Below are positions 55,010-63,923 of a DNA stretch of 64,000 nt, in pieces (positions within the stretch are counted from its first letter, which is position 1; each line of letters begins with the position of its first letter). The notes beneath the pieces were generated by a model. That model was not told the DNA's origin, did not search any database, and saw only the letters and a program-made list of their open reading frames with translations. The stretch comes from an uncultured Pelagibacteraceae bacterium (GTDB lineage Bacteria; Pseudomonadota; Alphaproteobacteria; Pelagibacterales; Pelagibacteraceae). A program made the position numbers and the translations under genes. The stretch covers positions 57,501 through 121,500 of the forward strand of contig CACBXW010000002.1 of the NCBI GenBank assembly GCA_902543295.1, written 5' to 3'.

Positions 55010-55858
55010 ATGGAATTAGACAAGATTATTCCAACAGATGGACCAAATATTAATGAAGTTGAAAAATATGTAAACAAATATAAGTCTGAGGTAATAGTAA
55101 TTAAATGTGGTGGATCTGTTTTATTAGATAAAAAACTATTTAATCAGTTCATAGAAGATATTTCAGTAATAAATAAAATTGGTTTATCAGCAATAGTCGT
55201 TCATGGTGGGGGTAAAAATATTAAAAAAAAATTAGATGAAAATAATATTGAAACAAGATTTATCAAAGGACTTAGAGTTTCAGACGAAAAAACAATTGGA
55301 TATGTAGAAGAGGCTTTACTAGAGCTTAATTTAGAGATTTTAGATGAATTAAAATCTAAAAACACAAATGTTTGTTCAATATCACCTAAAGAAAATAATG
55401 TAATTAATATTATTCCTGAAAGTAAAGAATTGGGATATGTCGGGACACCAAAAAAAATTAACAAAGAGAAAATATTAAATTTTATCAATAATAAACAAAT
55501 TCCAATTGTTGTTCCTTTAGGATTAGGTGATGATGGTAAAATTTATAATATTAATGCAGATGTTGCTGCGGGTTCAATTGCAAAAGAGATCGATGCTAGA
55601 CGACTTCTTTTGATGACAGATGTTGAAGGGGTTCTTGATGAAAATCAAAAACTTATATCTGAGATTAATCTCAATAGAGCCAATGAAATGTTGAAACACA
55701 ATATTATTTCTGGAGGTATGATACCAAAAATAAACACTTGTCTGGATGCAATATCTAATGGTGTTAGAGGTGTAGTTATTGTTGATGGAAGAAAACCACA
55801 TTCAATACTATTTGAGTTATTTTCTGACAAGGGTGCGGGAACATTGATAAGAAAATGA
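55010..55858 (+). CDS. argB: acetylglutamate kinase
   Basis: Second step of arginine synthesis. The 282-aa protein has VIVIKCGGSVLLDKK, VVHGGGKNIKKKLD, the arginine-type ring N-terminal helix before it, NINADVAAGSIAKEI and LLLMTDVEGVLDE, SGGMIPKI. I use the ATG at 55010; the preceding TTG would abut the yidC stop. Its stop overlaps the next start by 4 nt. Confidence 0.95.
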   Translation: MELDKIIPTDGPNINEVEKYVNKYKSEVIVIKCGGSVLLDKKLFNQFIEDISVINKIGLSAIVVHGGGKNIKKKLDENNIETRFIKGLRVSDEKTIGYVEEALLELNLEILDELKSKNTNVCSISPKENNVINIIPESKELGYVGTPKKINKEKILNFINNKQIPIVVPLGLGDDGKIYNINADVAAGSIAKEIDARRLLLMTDVEGVLDENQKLISEINLNRANEMLKHNIISGGMIPKINTCLDAISNGVRGVVIVDGRKPHSILFELFSDKGAGTLIRK

Positions 55859-56526
55859 GTAATTTAAAAAATATAAAAAATATCTTATTCGACTGTGATG
55901 GTGTTTTATATAGTGATTTAGAGGCAGTTTTTGGACAAGTTAGTAAGAGGATGACAAAATATATCTCAAATAAACTCAACCTAGATCTTGTAAAAGCTAA
56001 AGAATTACAAAGAAGTTATTTTCACAAATACAACACAAGTTTAAATGGATTGATGATACATCATGATATACAACCGGAAGAATTCTTGGAGTATGTTCAT
56101 GATATTGATCTTTCATTTATGGAAAAAGATCTTGTCTTGAGAAATGAGCTTGAAAACATTAATTTAAATAAATTCGTATTTACAAACGGAAGTAGAGCTC
56201 ACGTAAAAAATATAGTAAAAAATCTTGGTATTGAAGACCAATTTAAAGATATATTTGATATCGTAGACGCAAAATATCATCCTAAGCCTGAGGCCAGGGC
56301 CTTCGATCTTATGGTTAATAAATTTAAGATCAATCCAAAAGAAACTCTTTATATCGAGGATATTGCTAAAAATTTATCAATAGGTAAAGAGCGGGGAACT
56401 ATAACAGCTTGGCTTATCAATAATGAATACTGGGGTAAAAAAGAGTCTGATAAAGATTACATCGACTATAAAATCGAAAATCTCTCTTTATTTTTAAAAG
56501 AAATAAGGTTATTAAAAAACTCATAA
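55855..56526 (+). CDS. HAD family hydrolase, pyrimidine 5'-nucleotidase-like
   Basis: A 223-aa HAD phosphatase with FDCDGVLYSD (Asp13 and Asp15), the threonine motif FTNGSR, the lysine in HPKPEARAF and YIEDIAKNL. The layout with a small helical cap resembles the SDT1/PPN-type pyrimidine 5'-nucleotidases that lie between argB and dapD in Alphaproteobacteria. Substrate is inferred from that subfamily only. Confidence 0.85.
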   Translation: MSNLKNIKNILFDCDGVLYSDLEAVFGQVSKRMTKYISNKLNLDLVKAKELQRSYFHKYNTSLNGLMIHHDIQPEEFLEYVHDIDLSFMEKDLVLRNELENINLNKFVFTNGSRAHVKNIVKNLGIEDQFKDIFDIVDAKYHPKPEARAFDLMVNKFKINPKETLYIEDIAKNLSIGKERGTITAWLINNEYWGKKESDKDYIDYKIENLSLFLKEIRLLKNS

Positions 56527-56530
56527 AATT

Positions 56531-57358
56531 ATGAGTATTGAAAAAATTATAAATGAAGCTTGGGAAAATAAAGACCAAGTAAACCAAAATTCAGATAAAT
56601 CTTTAAAGGATGCTGTTAATCAAATTATTGATGATCTAGACAGTGGAAAAGCAAGAGTAGCTGAAAAGATCAATGGTGAATGGGTTACTCATCAACATCT
56701 AAAAAAAGCTATCATGTTAAGTTTTAGAATGCATGGAATGGATATCATGGCGGGGCCATATTCAACATGGAGAGATAAGAGTCACTTATTAAAAGGTAAA
56801 ACTGCTGGCTGGACGAATGAAGATTTTGAAAAAGCTGGTTTCAGAATGGTCCCCAACACGGCAGCGAGACGTGGTTCCTTTGTTGCAAAAAATGCTGTTC
56901 TTATGCCATGTTATGTAAATATTGGAGCGTATATAGACGAAGGTACTATGATGGATACATTCAGTCGTGCAGGAAGTTGTTGTCAGATTGGAAAAAATTG
57001 TCATATCTCGGCCGGGACTGGTGTTGGTGGAGTATTAGAACCAGCCCAAGCATTACCAACAATTATAGAAGATAATGTTTTCTTAGGAGCAATGTCAGAA
57101 GTAGTAGAAGGTGTAATAGTTGGAGAAGGCTCTGTTCTAAGTATGGGAATGTATATTGGGCAATCAACAAAAATTGTAAATAGAAAAACTGGTGAAATAA
57201 CTTATGGAAAAATTCCACCTTACTCAGTGGTAGTCCCAGGATCCTTACCAGATAAAAATAATCCACAAGCACCATCTTTATATTGTGCAGTAATAATTAA
57301 ACAAGTCGATGAAAAAACTAGATCAAAGACATCTGTTAACGATCTTTTAAGAGAATAA
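56531..57358 (+). CDS. dapD: 2,3,4,5-tetrahydropyridine-2,6-dicarboxylate N-succinyltransferase
   Basis: Succinylase branch of diaminopimelate and lysine synthesis. The 275-aa protein has a helical N-terminus and a left-handed beta helix (about 100-235) with hexapeptide repeats; VLMPCYVNIGAYIDEGTMMD, GSCCQIGKNCHISAGTGVGG and IIEDNVFLGA are characteristic. It is followed by dapE, giving two consecutive steps of one pathway. Confidence 0.96.
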   Translation: MSIEKIINEAWENKDQVNQNSDKSLKDAVNQIIDDLDSGKARVAEKINGEWVTHQHLKKAIMLSFRMHGMDIMAGPYSTWRDKSHLLKGKTAGWTNEDFEKAGFRMVPNTAARRGSFVAKNAVLMPCYVNIGAYIDEGTMMDTFSRAGSCCQIGKNCHISAGTGVGGVLEPAQALPTIIEDNVFLGAMSEVVEGVIVGEGSVLSMGMYIGQSTKIVNRKTGEITYGKIPPYSVVVPGSLPDKNNPQAPSLYCAVIIKQVDEKTRSKTSVNDLLRE

Positions 57359-57362
57359 ACTA

Positions 57363-58505
57363 ATGAAAACTTATAATGAATTAAAGTTAGCTCAGGAGCT
57401 AATAAAATTTCAGACAATTAAAACAGAAGATAAGGGTATTATGAATTTCCTTTCAAGGAAACTCTCATCAATAGGTTTTAAATGTCATATAATAAAATCA
57501 AAAGGTACAGGTGCTAAACCCGCATTAAATTTATATGCAAAATTTGGTAAATCAAAACCTAACATTAATTATTTGGGTCACACAGATGTTGTTGCTAACC
57601 TCAATAATTGGGAGTTTCCACCATTTAAAGCAGTAGTAAAAAAAGGATATTTATATGGAAGAGGATCCCAGGACATGAAAGGTAGTGTGGCATGTTGGAT
57701 AAGTGCTGTAAGTAACTTTATTAAAAATAAAAAATTTAAAGGTTCTATATCAATAATAATTACGGCTGATGAAGAAACTACAGGTCATGGTTGTCCAGCC
57801 GTTATGAAATATTTAAAGAAAAAAAAAGAAAAAATCGATTTTTCGGTAGTAGGCGAACCGTCATCAAATAAATCAGTTGGAGACGAAATCAGGATTGGAA
57901 GAAGAGGTTCTATGAATGGGACAGTAACAATATATGGAAAAAGTGGACACTCTGCATTTTATGGGACATATATAAATCCATGTACTGCTCTTGCTAAAAT
58001 AATATCTAAACTGAAAAGTGTTCAGCTAGACAAAGGAACAAAGTATATGCCGCCTTCAAATTTGGAATTTACGAAAATGAATGTGGATAATATATCTGAA
58101 AATGTAGTCCCACAATCTGCAAGTGCTAAATTTAATGTTAGATTTAATTCATCTTATAAATCGACATCTTTGAAAAAAAAACTTAGTAAAATTATTAATG
58201 CAGTTGCAAAAAAAGAAAATTGCAAAACTAAAATAGATTATAAAGTAAGTGGAGAAGCATTTTACACAAAGCCAAATAAAGAAATTTATATGGTAAAAAA
58301 AGTTGTAAAAAAAATTACAGGTAAAAATGCAAAATTAAATTGTAGAGGTGGCACAAGTGACAGCAGATTTTTAGGTTCAATACCACGTCTTGAGCTTGGG
58401 TTAAGAAATAATACTATTCATATGGTTAATGAAAGAACATCGATCTCAGATTTAAAAAAGTTAACTAAGATTTATAAGAACATTTTACATAATTATTTCG
58501 CTTGA
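57363..58505 (+). CDS. dapE: succinyl-diaminopimelate desuccinylase
   Basis: Zinc peptidase-family enzyme that releases LL-DAP. The 380-aa protein shows the M20 motifs YLGHTDVV (His and Asp), GRGSQDMKG (bridging Asp; family GRGAADMKG), ADEETTGHG (Glu-Glu), VVGEPSS and the C-terminal RGGTSDSRFLG. The dimerisation domain lies about 180-290. Its TGA overlaps the TTG start of the next gene. Confidence 0.94.
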   Translation: MKTYNELKLAQELIKFQTIKTEDKGIMNFLSRKLSSIGFKCHIIKSKGTGAKPALNLYAKFGKSKPNINYLGHTDVVANLNNWEFPPFKAVVKKGYLYGRGSQDMKGSVACWISAVSNFIKNKKFKGSISIIITADEETTGHGCPAVMKYLKKKKEKIDFSVVGEPSSNKSVGDEIRIGRRGSMNGTVTIYGKSGHSAFYGTYINPCTALAKIISKLKSVQLDKGTKYMPPSNLEFTKMNVDNISENVVPQSASAKFNVRFNSSYKSTSLKKKLSKIINAVAKKENCKTKIDYKVSGEAFYTKPNKEIYMVKKVVKKITGKNAKLNCRGGTSDSRFLGSIPRLELGLRNNTIHMVNERTSISDLKKLTKIYKNILHNYFA

Positions 58506-59431
58506 AAACTGCAATTATAACATCTGAAACTTCAGAAAAACATTTAACAGGCGATGGTCATCCAGAGCAACCTAAGAGAGTAGTTTCAATAATTGATACT
58601 TTAAAAAAAAATAAAGAACTGCTTTGGGATAAGCCAGATGTTGTTCCTAATGATATTCTTAATATGACACATTCTGAAGATTATATTAATAATTTAAAAG
58701 ACTCATTTCCTAAAAGTGGCTTAAATTTTTTAGATGGTGATACTGTTGTATCGCCTGGAAGTAAGGATGCAGTGTTTCAAGCTGCAGGATCAGCTATAAG
58801 TGCAATAGATGGAATTGAGAATAAAAAATATAAAAATGCATTTTGTGTAGTACGACCACCAGGACACCATGCTGAAAAAAACAAATCAATGGGCTTTTGC
58901 TGTATTTCTAATGCAGGTGTTGCAGTTAATTATTTAATAAAAAAATATAATTATAAAAGAATTGCATGTGTGGATTTTGATGTTCATTGGGGAAATGGAA
59001 ATTATGATGTAATGTATGACAACAAAAATTCACTTTATATTTCAACACATCAATATCCATTTTATCCAGGTGGTGGCTCAGAAAAAGACAAGGGTAAGTA
59101 TAATAATTCTCTTAATATACCTCTTCCTGCTGGCACAAATTCTGAGGAGTATTTTAATGCTTATGATAGAGTTTTAGATAGGTTAATTGAATATAAGCCT
59201 GATTACCTAATCTTTTCTGCTGGCTTTGATGCCCACAAAAACGATCCATTAGCTCAATTTGAACTTTCATCCAAAGATTTTTATGAAATAACAAGAAGAA
59301 CACTAAAAGCCACTAATAAATTTACTAACGGGAAAGTGGTATCTTTATTAGAAGGTGGATACGACCTAAAAGCACTTGCTGAAAGTGCTAATTATCATGT
59401 AAATGCATTAATCGAGTCAGAAAATACATAA
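58502..59431 (+). CDS. histone deacetylase-like amidohydrolase (AcuC/HDAC family)
   Basis: A zinc deacetylase of the arginase/deacetylase fold, 309 aa. Active-site elements: RPPGHHAE with His122-His123, zinc ligands Asp160 and His162 in DFDVHWGNG and Asp243 in SAGFDAH, and Tyr287 in LEGGYD. The residue after His162 is Trp where DVHHGNG is usual. The start is TTG, overlapping the dapE stop; no ATG precedes HPEQPKR. Bacterial members remove acetyl from small molecules or proteins, and the substrate is unknown. It is followed 2 nt later by a SET-domain gene. Confidence 0.9.
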   Translation: MKTAIITSETSEKHLTGDGHPEQPKRVVSIIDTLKKNKELLWDKPDVVPNDILNMTHSEDYINNLKDSFPKSGLNFLDGDTVVSPGSKDAVFQAAGSAISAIDGIENKKYKNAFCVVRPPGHHAEKNKSMGFCCISNAGVAVNYLIKKYNYKRIACVDFDVHWGNGNYDVMYDNKNSLYISTHQYPFYPGGGSEKDKGKYNNSLNIPLPAGTNSEEYFNAYDRVLDRLIEYKPDYLIFSAGFDAHKNDPLAQFELSSKDFYEITRRTLKATNKFTNGKVVSLLEGGYDLKALAESANYHVNALIESENT

Positions 59432-59433
59432 TC

Positions 59434-59895
59434 ATGAAATTATATAAACAAAAATCATCAAATATTGATAACAGGGGACTGTTTGCATCTAAAAATATAA
59501 AAAAAGGAACTAAGATTATTTACTACATAGGTAAAATAATTACAAAAAAGCAAACCGAAAATAATCCAAAATTTGATAACGATAAAGCAATTTATCTTTT
59601 TAACTTAAATAATAGGTATGATTTAGACGGTGATTTTGCTTACAATACTGCAAGACTTATTAATCACTCTTGTAATCCAAACTGTGAAGTTGAAGGTAAA
59701 GGTTTAAAATTATGGATTAGTTCTATCAAAGATATAAAAAAAAATGAGGAACTAACTTATGATTATGGATTTAGTTTTGATGAAAATTATAAAGATTTCC
59801 CTTGTAAGTGTGGCTCCAAAAATTGTTGTGGTTACATAGTTAGAGAGGGATCAAGATGGAGAATAAAAAAGAAAAAAGAAAAATCTAATAAATAA
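59434..59895 (+). CDS. SET-domain protein lysine methyltransferase-like
   Basis: A 153-aa stand-alone SET domain with post-SET-like cysteines. Visible are RGLFASKNIKKGTKIIYYIG (SET-N), the SAM/pseudoknot motifs LINHSCNPNC (75-84) and EELTYDYGF (105-113), and CKCGSKNCCGYI (124-135), which can bind zinc. All family hallmarks are kept, so an active lysine methyltransferase is plausible. The target is unknown: a ribosomal or DNA-binding protein are possibilities. It is coupled to the HDAC-like gene and overlaps truA convergently by 11 nt. Confidence 0.88.
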   Translation: MKLYKQKSSNIDNRGLFASKNIKKGTKIIYYIGKIITKKQTENNPKFDNDKAIYLFNLNNRYDLDGDFAYNTARLINHSCNPNCEVEGKGLKLWISSIKDIKKNEELTYDYGFSFDENYKDFPCKCGSKNCCGYIVREGSRWRIKKKKEKSNK

Positions 59896-60625
59896 TTTTC
59901 TCAAGATATAAACCATGTGCAGGGGCAATAGGAGCACAATTTTTTCTAGATTTTGATTTAAATATAGTGATAAATTTTTTTAAGTTCCATTTATTTTCGC
60001 CAAGGTATTTGAGTGAACCAACCATGGATCTAACTTGACTCTTAAGAAATGACTTTGACACAAATTGAATTTTTATAACATTTTTAACTTTAGTTATTTT
60101 TATTTTTTTCATGGTTCTTACCGGACTTTTTGCAACACAATTAGATGCTCTAAAAGTTGAGAAATCATGAGTTCCAATTAATTTTTTTGCTCCCTTTTTC
60201 ATCAATTCAACATCAATTTTTTTTTTAATATGCCACTCTCTGTTAAAATTGATAACTGAAGGAGAAGCATCATTTCTAATTAAGTACGTATACCGTCTTT
60301 CTTTTGCAGAATATCTTGAATGAAAAAGTTTATTTTTTTTCTTTATTTTTAAAATAGATATTTTTTTTTTATTTAAAAAGAAGTTTAGTGAATTCAATAA
60401 TTTATCTTTTTGAATAATTTTGTTTGTAGTATCAAAGTGAGCTGATTGCTCTTTAGCATGAACTCCTGTGTCTGTTCGTCCAGACCCGTAAATTTTTATT
60501 TTTTCTTTTAATAGTTTAGATAAGACAATCTCAATATTTTCCTGGATTGACTTACCTTTTTTTTGAATTTGCCAACCATTGTATAAAGTACCTTCATATT
60601 CTATTAGAATCTGATATCTATTCAC
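59885..60625 (-). CDS. truA: tRNA pseudouridine synthase A
   Basis: Makes pseudouridine at tRNA positions 38-40. The 246-aa protein has the catalytic aspartate in GSGRTDTGVHAKEQ, YTYLIRNDASPS, GTHDFSTFRASNC and the C-terminal KSQVRSMVGSLKYLGENKW. It is the last gene of def-fmt-truA, overlapping fmt by 8 nt. Confidence 0.96.
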   Translation of the reverse strand: MNRYQILIEYEGTLYNGWQIQKKGKSIQENIEIVLSKLLKEKIKIYGSGRTDTGVHAKEQSAHFDTTNKIIQKDKLLNSLNFFLNKKKISILKIKKKNKLFHSRYSAKERRYTYLIRNDASPSVINFNREWHIKKKIDVELMKKGAKKLIGTHDFSTFRASNCVAKSPVRTMKKIKITKVKNVIKIQFVSKSFLKSQVRSMVGSLKYLGENKWNLKKFITIFKSKSRKNCAPIAPAHGLYLEKIIY

Positions 60626-61532
60626 TTGTAATTATTGTTCCTTTTCTAACCTTATTCCCTAATAAAAATTCCTTAATTAATTGAGGATTCTTGCCCTCTT
60701 TTTGTACCTCAATAATATTTATTGAATTTTCACCACATGCTATTGTCATTTGTTCGTCGATTACTTCACCGATTTTACCTGACTGCTTGTTTATTTTGGC
60801 TTTTAATATTTTATATCTTTTATTGTTAAACTCAAACCATGCGCCAGGTTTTGGATATAATCCGTTTATTTGAGCAATTATTTTGCGAGCACTATTATTC
60901 CAATCTATCTTTCCCTCTTTTTTTTGAATTTTCTTTGCGTATGTAGCTTTTGCATGATCTTGCTCTTTAAATATTGCCTCTCCGTCTAAAACTTTTTGCA
61001 CATTTTCTAAAATTTTTTCTGTACCCAAATAAGATAACTTTTCGGATAAAATTTCTGTGTTATCTTGATCAAGAATATCTATTGAATATTTATTACATAC
61101 TGGCCCGGAATCTAATTTTTCATTAATTTTCATAAATGATATACCAGTTTTTTTTTCAATATCTAAAATCGATCTTTGTATTGGAGCCGCCCCTCTCCAT
61201 TTTGGTAATAATGAAGCATGAATATTCAAAAAACCTTTTTTACTTAAATCAAGAATTTTTTTTGAAATTAATTGTCCGTATGCAACAACAATTACAAGAT
61301 CTAAATTTAATTCTTTAAGATATTCATATTCTTCATCAATTTTTTTTGGGGTTTTAACCTCTAGATTAAGTTCCTCTGCACATATATGAATTGATGATTT
61401 CGTAAACTTTTGACCTCTATTTGATTTACTTGGAGGCTGAGTAAATACACAGTTAATTTTATATTTTTGATTAATTTTTTTTAGAATAGGTACAGCAAAC
61501 CGTGGAGTACCCATGAATACAATATTTGACAT
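60618..61532 (-). CDS. fmt: methionyl-tRNA formyltransferase
   Basis: Formylates initiator Met-tRNA. The 304-aa protein begins NIVFMGTPRFAVPILKK, has LLPKWRGAAPIQ with the formyl-transfer signature, and a C-terminal tRNA-binding domain (from about 205; KIDWNNSARKIIAQINGLYP, PGAWF). Immediately follows def with no gap, pairing addition and removal of formyl groups. Confidence 0.96.
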   Translation of the reverse strand: MSNIVFMGTPRFAVPILKKINQKYKINCVFTQPPSKSNRGQKFTKSSIHICAEELNLEVKTPKKIDEEYEYLKELNLDLVIVVAYGQLISKKILDLSKKGFLNIHASLLPKWRGAAPIQRSILDIEKKTGISFMKINEKLDSGPVCNKYSIDILDQDNTEILSEKLSYLGTEKILENVQKVLDGEAIFKEQDHAKATYAKKIQKKEGKIDWNNSARKIIAQINGLYPKPGAWFEFNNKRYKILKAKINKQSGKIGEVIDEQMTIACGENSINIIEVQKEGKNPQLIKEFLLGNKVRKGTIITSE

Positions 61533-62054
61533 TTAAACAACAACTCTATTAGAAGTTTTTTGTTTAGACAATTTTTTTATTATTAAATCTTTTTTTATTT
61601 TAGATAAATAATCAATGATTAGTTTTCCATCTAAGTGATTTATTTCATGTTGTAAACATGTTGAGAGTAGTCCATCACATTCCATTTCTTTCTTATCACC
61701 ATTTTCATCTATATAAGATACGGTACAAATTTCTGGTCTCTCAATCTCAATAAAGGTATTAGGTATTGATAAACAGCCTTCCTCATATGTAGACATTTTT
61801 TCACTTAGAGTTTTTATTTGTGGATTAATAAAACATAAAGGTTTTTTTTCATTTTCATTTTTTGAGACATCTAAAACAACTACTCTTTTAAGGATTCCAA
61901 CTTGAACAGCTGCTAAACCTATGCCATTGTGATGGTACATAGTTTCAAACAAATCTTTTATGAGCTTTTTTTCATTAACATCAACTTTATTTAATGGCTC
62001 AGATTTTTTTCTAAGAATATCATCAGGTACTGTGATTAGTTCTTTTATTGACAT
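61533..62054 (-). CDS. def: peptide deformylase
   Basis: Removes N-formyl from new proteins, using a metal. All three motifs are present in the 173-aa protein: GIGLAAVQVG, EEGCLSIP and HEINHLDGKL (HExxH). Length is normal. It leads def-fmt-truA, 14 nt after the large exported protein gene. Confidence 0.96.
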   Translation of the reverse strand: MSIKELITVPDDILRKKSEPLNKVDVNEKKLIKDLFETMYHHNGIGLAAVQVGILKRVVVLDVSKNENEKKPLCFINPQIKTLSEKMSTYEEGCLSIPNTFIEIERPEICTVSYIDENGDKKEMECDGLLSTCLQHEINHLDGKLIIDYLSKIKKDLIIKKLSKQKTSNRVVV

Positions 62055-62068
62055 AATTTATTTATTGT

Positions 62069-63808
62069 TTAGACTTTTAAAGGCAAGACTTCTATTAGAA
62101 TTTCGTTCCTTAAATCTACATTTTTTAGCTCATTCATAGTTGAAACTAATAAATTCACAGTATTTATATCTAGATCTTCAAGGTTACTTTCACCAACAAT
62201 ATCTACTATTTTAATTAATAATAAGCCTAACTCGCCATTCGATAGCATTTGTCTTATATCAGAGGAAAATTGATAGTTGTATTCATAAAGGTTTGAGTAT
62301 TTTTTATCTATTTTTACACCATCTGATTTAAGCGATTCAATAAGAATCATATCTTTTGTAGAAAAAACATATTTTTTGTCTCTTTTAATTTTTTTCAAAA
62401 TATCGTTTGTTTCCTTTTCAGCTTTAGGCAAACTAGTTTTATTTAAAAAATAATTTAATAATTTTGACTGATGTATTTTTTTATTATTAAATTTTATCTT
62501 TCTCTCTTTTTTTAACTTGTTGTTGGTATGATTTTCATAAAAGGTAGTAAAATTAGAGGGAACATCATCTTTTTTTATTTTTTTTAATATTACTTTGATT
62601 TCATTATCAAACGCATTATCTAATTTTTTTTTTTGGAATGATTTATATAGTTCAGACGCCATACTTAATCTTTGCTCTACATCAACAGATAAAAGTAATC
62701 TTTGATATAATAAAGCTCTGCCCTCATAATCTGGAAGTAGCTTATAAGCATCTTTGGCATTTAATAGTTGTGTTATGTTAAATTGAAATTTTTTATATGT
62801 ATCTAGAAGTTCTCTCTCATCAAATACATTTTCATGAGTTGCTCTTTCTAATAATCTTAAATCCTCTGGATTTTCAATATCAAAGTAATTTGCATTTTTA
62901 AGAATATTTGATGACGACAAATAACTCCAGATATATCTAGGTGAGTCCATTTTTGGCTCATAATTAAAATCGCTATTTGTTTTATGAGATAAGTGAAAAT
63001 ATAGAATATTTTCGTCTGAAATTATTTCATCTTTGCTTGCGTAACCCATTAATATATTAAATTTATTTTCAAAAAAAGCGTCAATCTCATCCAACTCTTT
63101 TGACAAATCAAAAAGTAATTGAGCTTGTTCTTTTTTATCTTCTAGAATTAAACAATAAATTTTAAAATTGTTTAAATATTTATCAGTAATAGCACCACTA
63201 ATATTGAATATTTCACATGCTTTTTTTACTTCGGAGTTTGAAAGAAAATATTCTGAATAAAATTTAATCAATTTATTTTTATTTGAAACTTCAGAATTAT
63301 TGATTAAGAATTCTTTAATTAATTCAAAATCTTTTTTATTTATTAAATGATTAAATTTAAACTCTAAAAATTCCTCTTCAGTAATATTATTTGTTGGAAT
63401 ATATGAATTTGTTAGTAAAGCTATGTCTAATATTTTTTTTGAAAATTCAGATAAGTTTCTATTTAAATTTTTATTTAATATACTTTTAATTAACTCACCA
63501 TCACTGTTCGACCACATGTCAATTTTTAGGCCATTCTGCGCAGGATCATATAATCCAGCTAATTTTATAGTGGATGACTCAATTTCTTTATTTATTACTA
63601 TCTCAGAACTAGATTGAACTGATAATGTTGTATTAGTGTTTACATTATTACTTACGTTTATATTTGAGGTTGAATTCTCTTTGTTAATAATGTCTTTTTT
63701 TTCAATTTTCCAAATATCGATTGGTTCATTTGCAAAAGAATAATTATAAAAAAATAAAATTAAAGTTATTTTGAAAATTATTTTACTTAATTGTTTTAAA
63801 ATTTTCAT
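62069..63808 (-). CDS. exported protein of unknown function
   Basis: A 579-aa protein with an N-terminal signal peptide (hydrophobic about 8-26, ending near SFA). Next is an Asn/Ser/Thr-rich linker (about 45-75), then KLAGLYDPAQNGLKIDMWSN (about 82-101), which looks like a conserved domain start, then an all-helical region to the end (about 105-575), possibly repeat-like as in TPR or sel1-type scaffolds, without clear motifs. I do not recognise a family with certainty. Located upstream of def on the same strand, and preceded by a 46-aa membrane peptide gene whose end overlaps its start by 26 nt. Confidence 0.7.
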   Translation of the reverse strand: MKILKQLSKIIFKITLILFFYNYSFANEPIDIWKIEKKDIINKENSTSNINVSNNVNTNTTLSVQSSSEIVINKEIESSTIKLAGLYDPAQNGLKIDMWSNSDGELIKSILNKNLNRNLSEFSKKILDIALLTNSYIPTNNITEEEFLEFKFNHLINKKDFELIKEFLINNSEVSNKNKLIKFYSEYFLSNSEVKKACEIFNISGAITDKYLNNFKIYCLILEDKKEQAQLLFDLSKELDEIDAFFENKFNILMGYASKDEIISDENILYFHLSHKTNSDFNYEPKMDSPRYIWSYLSSSNILKNANYFDIENPEDLRLLERATHENVFDERELLDTYKKFQFNITQLLNAKDAYKLLPDYEGRALLYQRLLLSVDVEQRLSMASELYKSFQKKKLDNAFDNEIKVILKKIKKDDVPSNFTTFYENHTNNKLKKERKIKFNNKKIHQSKLLNYFLNKTSLPKAEKETNDILKKIKRDKKYVFSTKDMILIESLKSDGVKIDKKYSNLYEYNYQFSSDIRQMLSNGELGLLLIKIVDIVGESNLEDLDINTVNLLVSTMNELKNVDLRNEILIEVLPLKV

Positions 63809-63923
63809 TAGGCAAAATCACTTCAATTTTTTTGTTGGGGGATGGGAAATCAATCTGACTCAAAATAACAATAGACAAAATCAATATAAAAAAAATAATT
63901 CCAGCTTTAATTGCAAATTTCAT
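63783..63923 (-). CDS. 46-aa small membrane protein
   Basis: An ATG-to-TAA ORF with an AAAGGA ribosome-binding-like site 10 nt upstream. It encodes a single N-terminal hydrophobic helix (about 5-23) and a short polar tail. Its 3' end overlaps the start of the exported protein gene by 26 nt, suggesting translational coupling. The combination of RBS, membrane segment and overlap supports a real gene; function unknown. Confidence 0.5.
   Translation of the reverse strand: MKFAIKAGIIFFILILSIVILSQIDFPSPNKKIEVILPNENFKTIK

Noticed and set aside
55201..55979. Antisense ORFs over argB and the HAD gene
   Set aside because: Shadow frames opposite clear genes; low-complexity translations.
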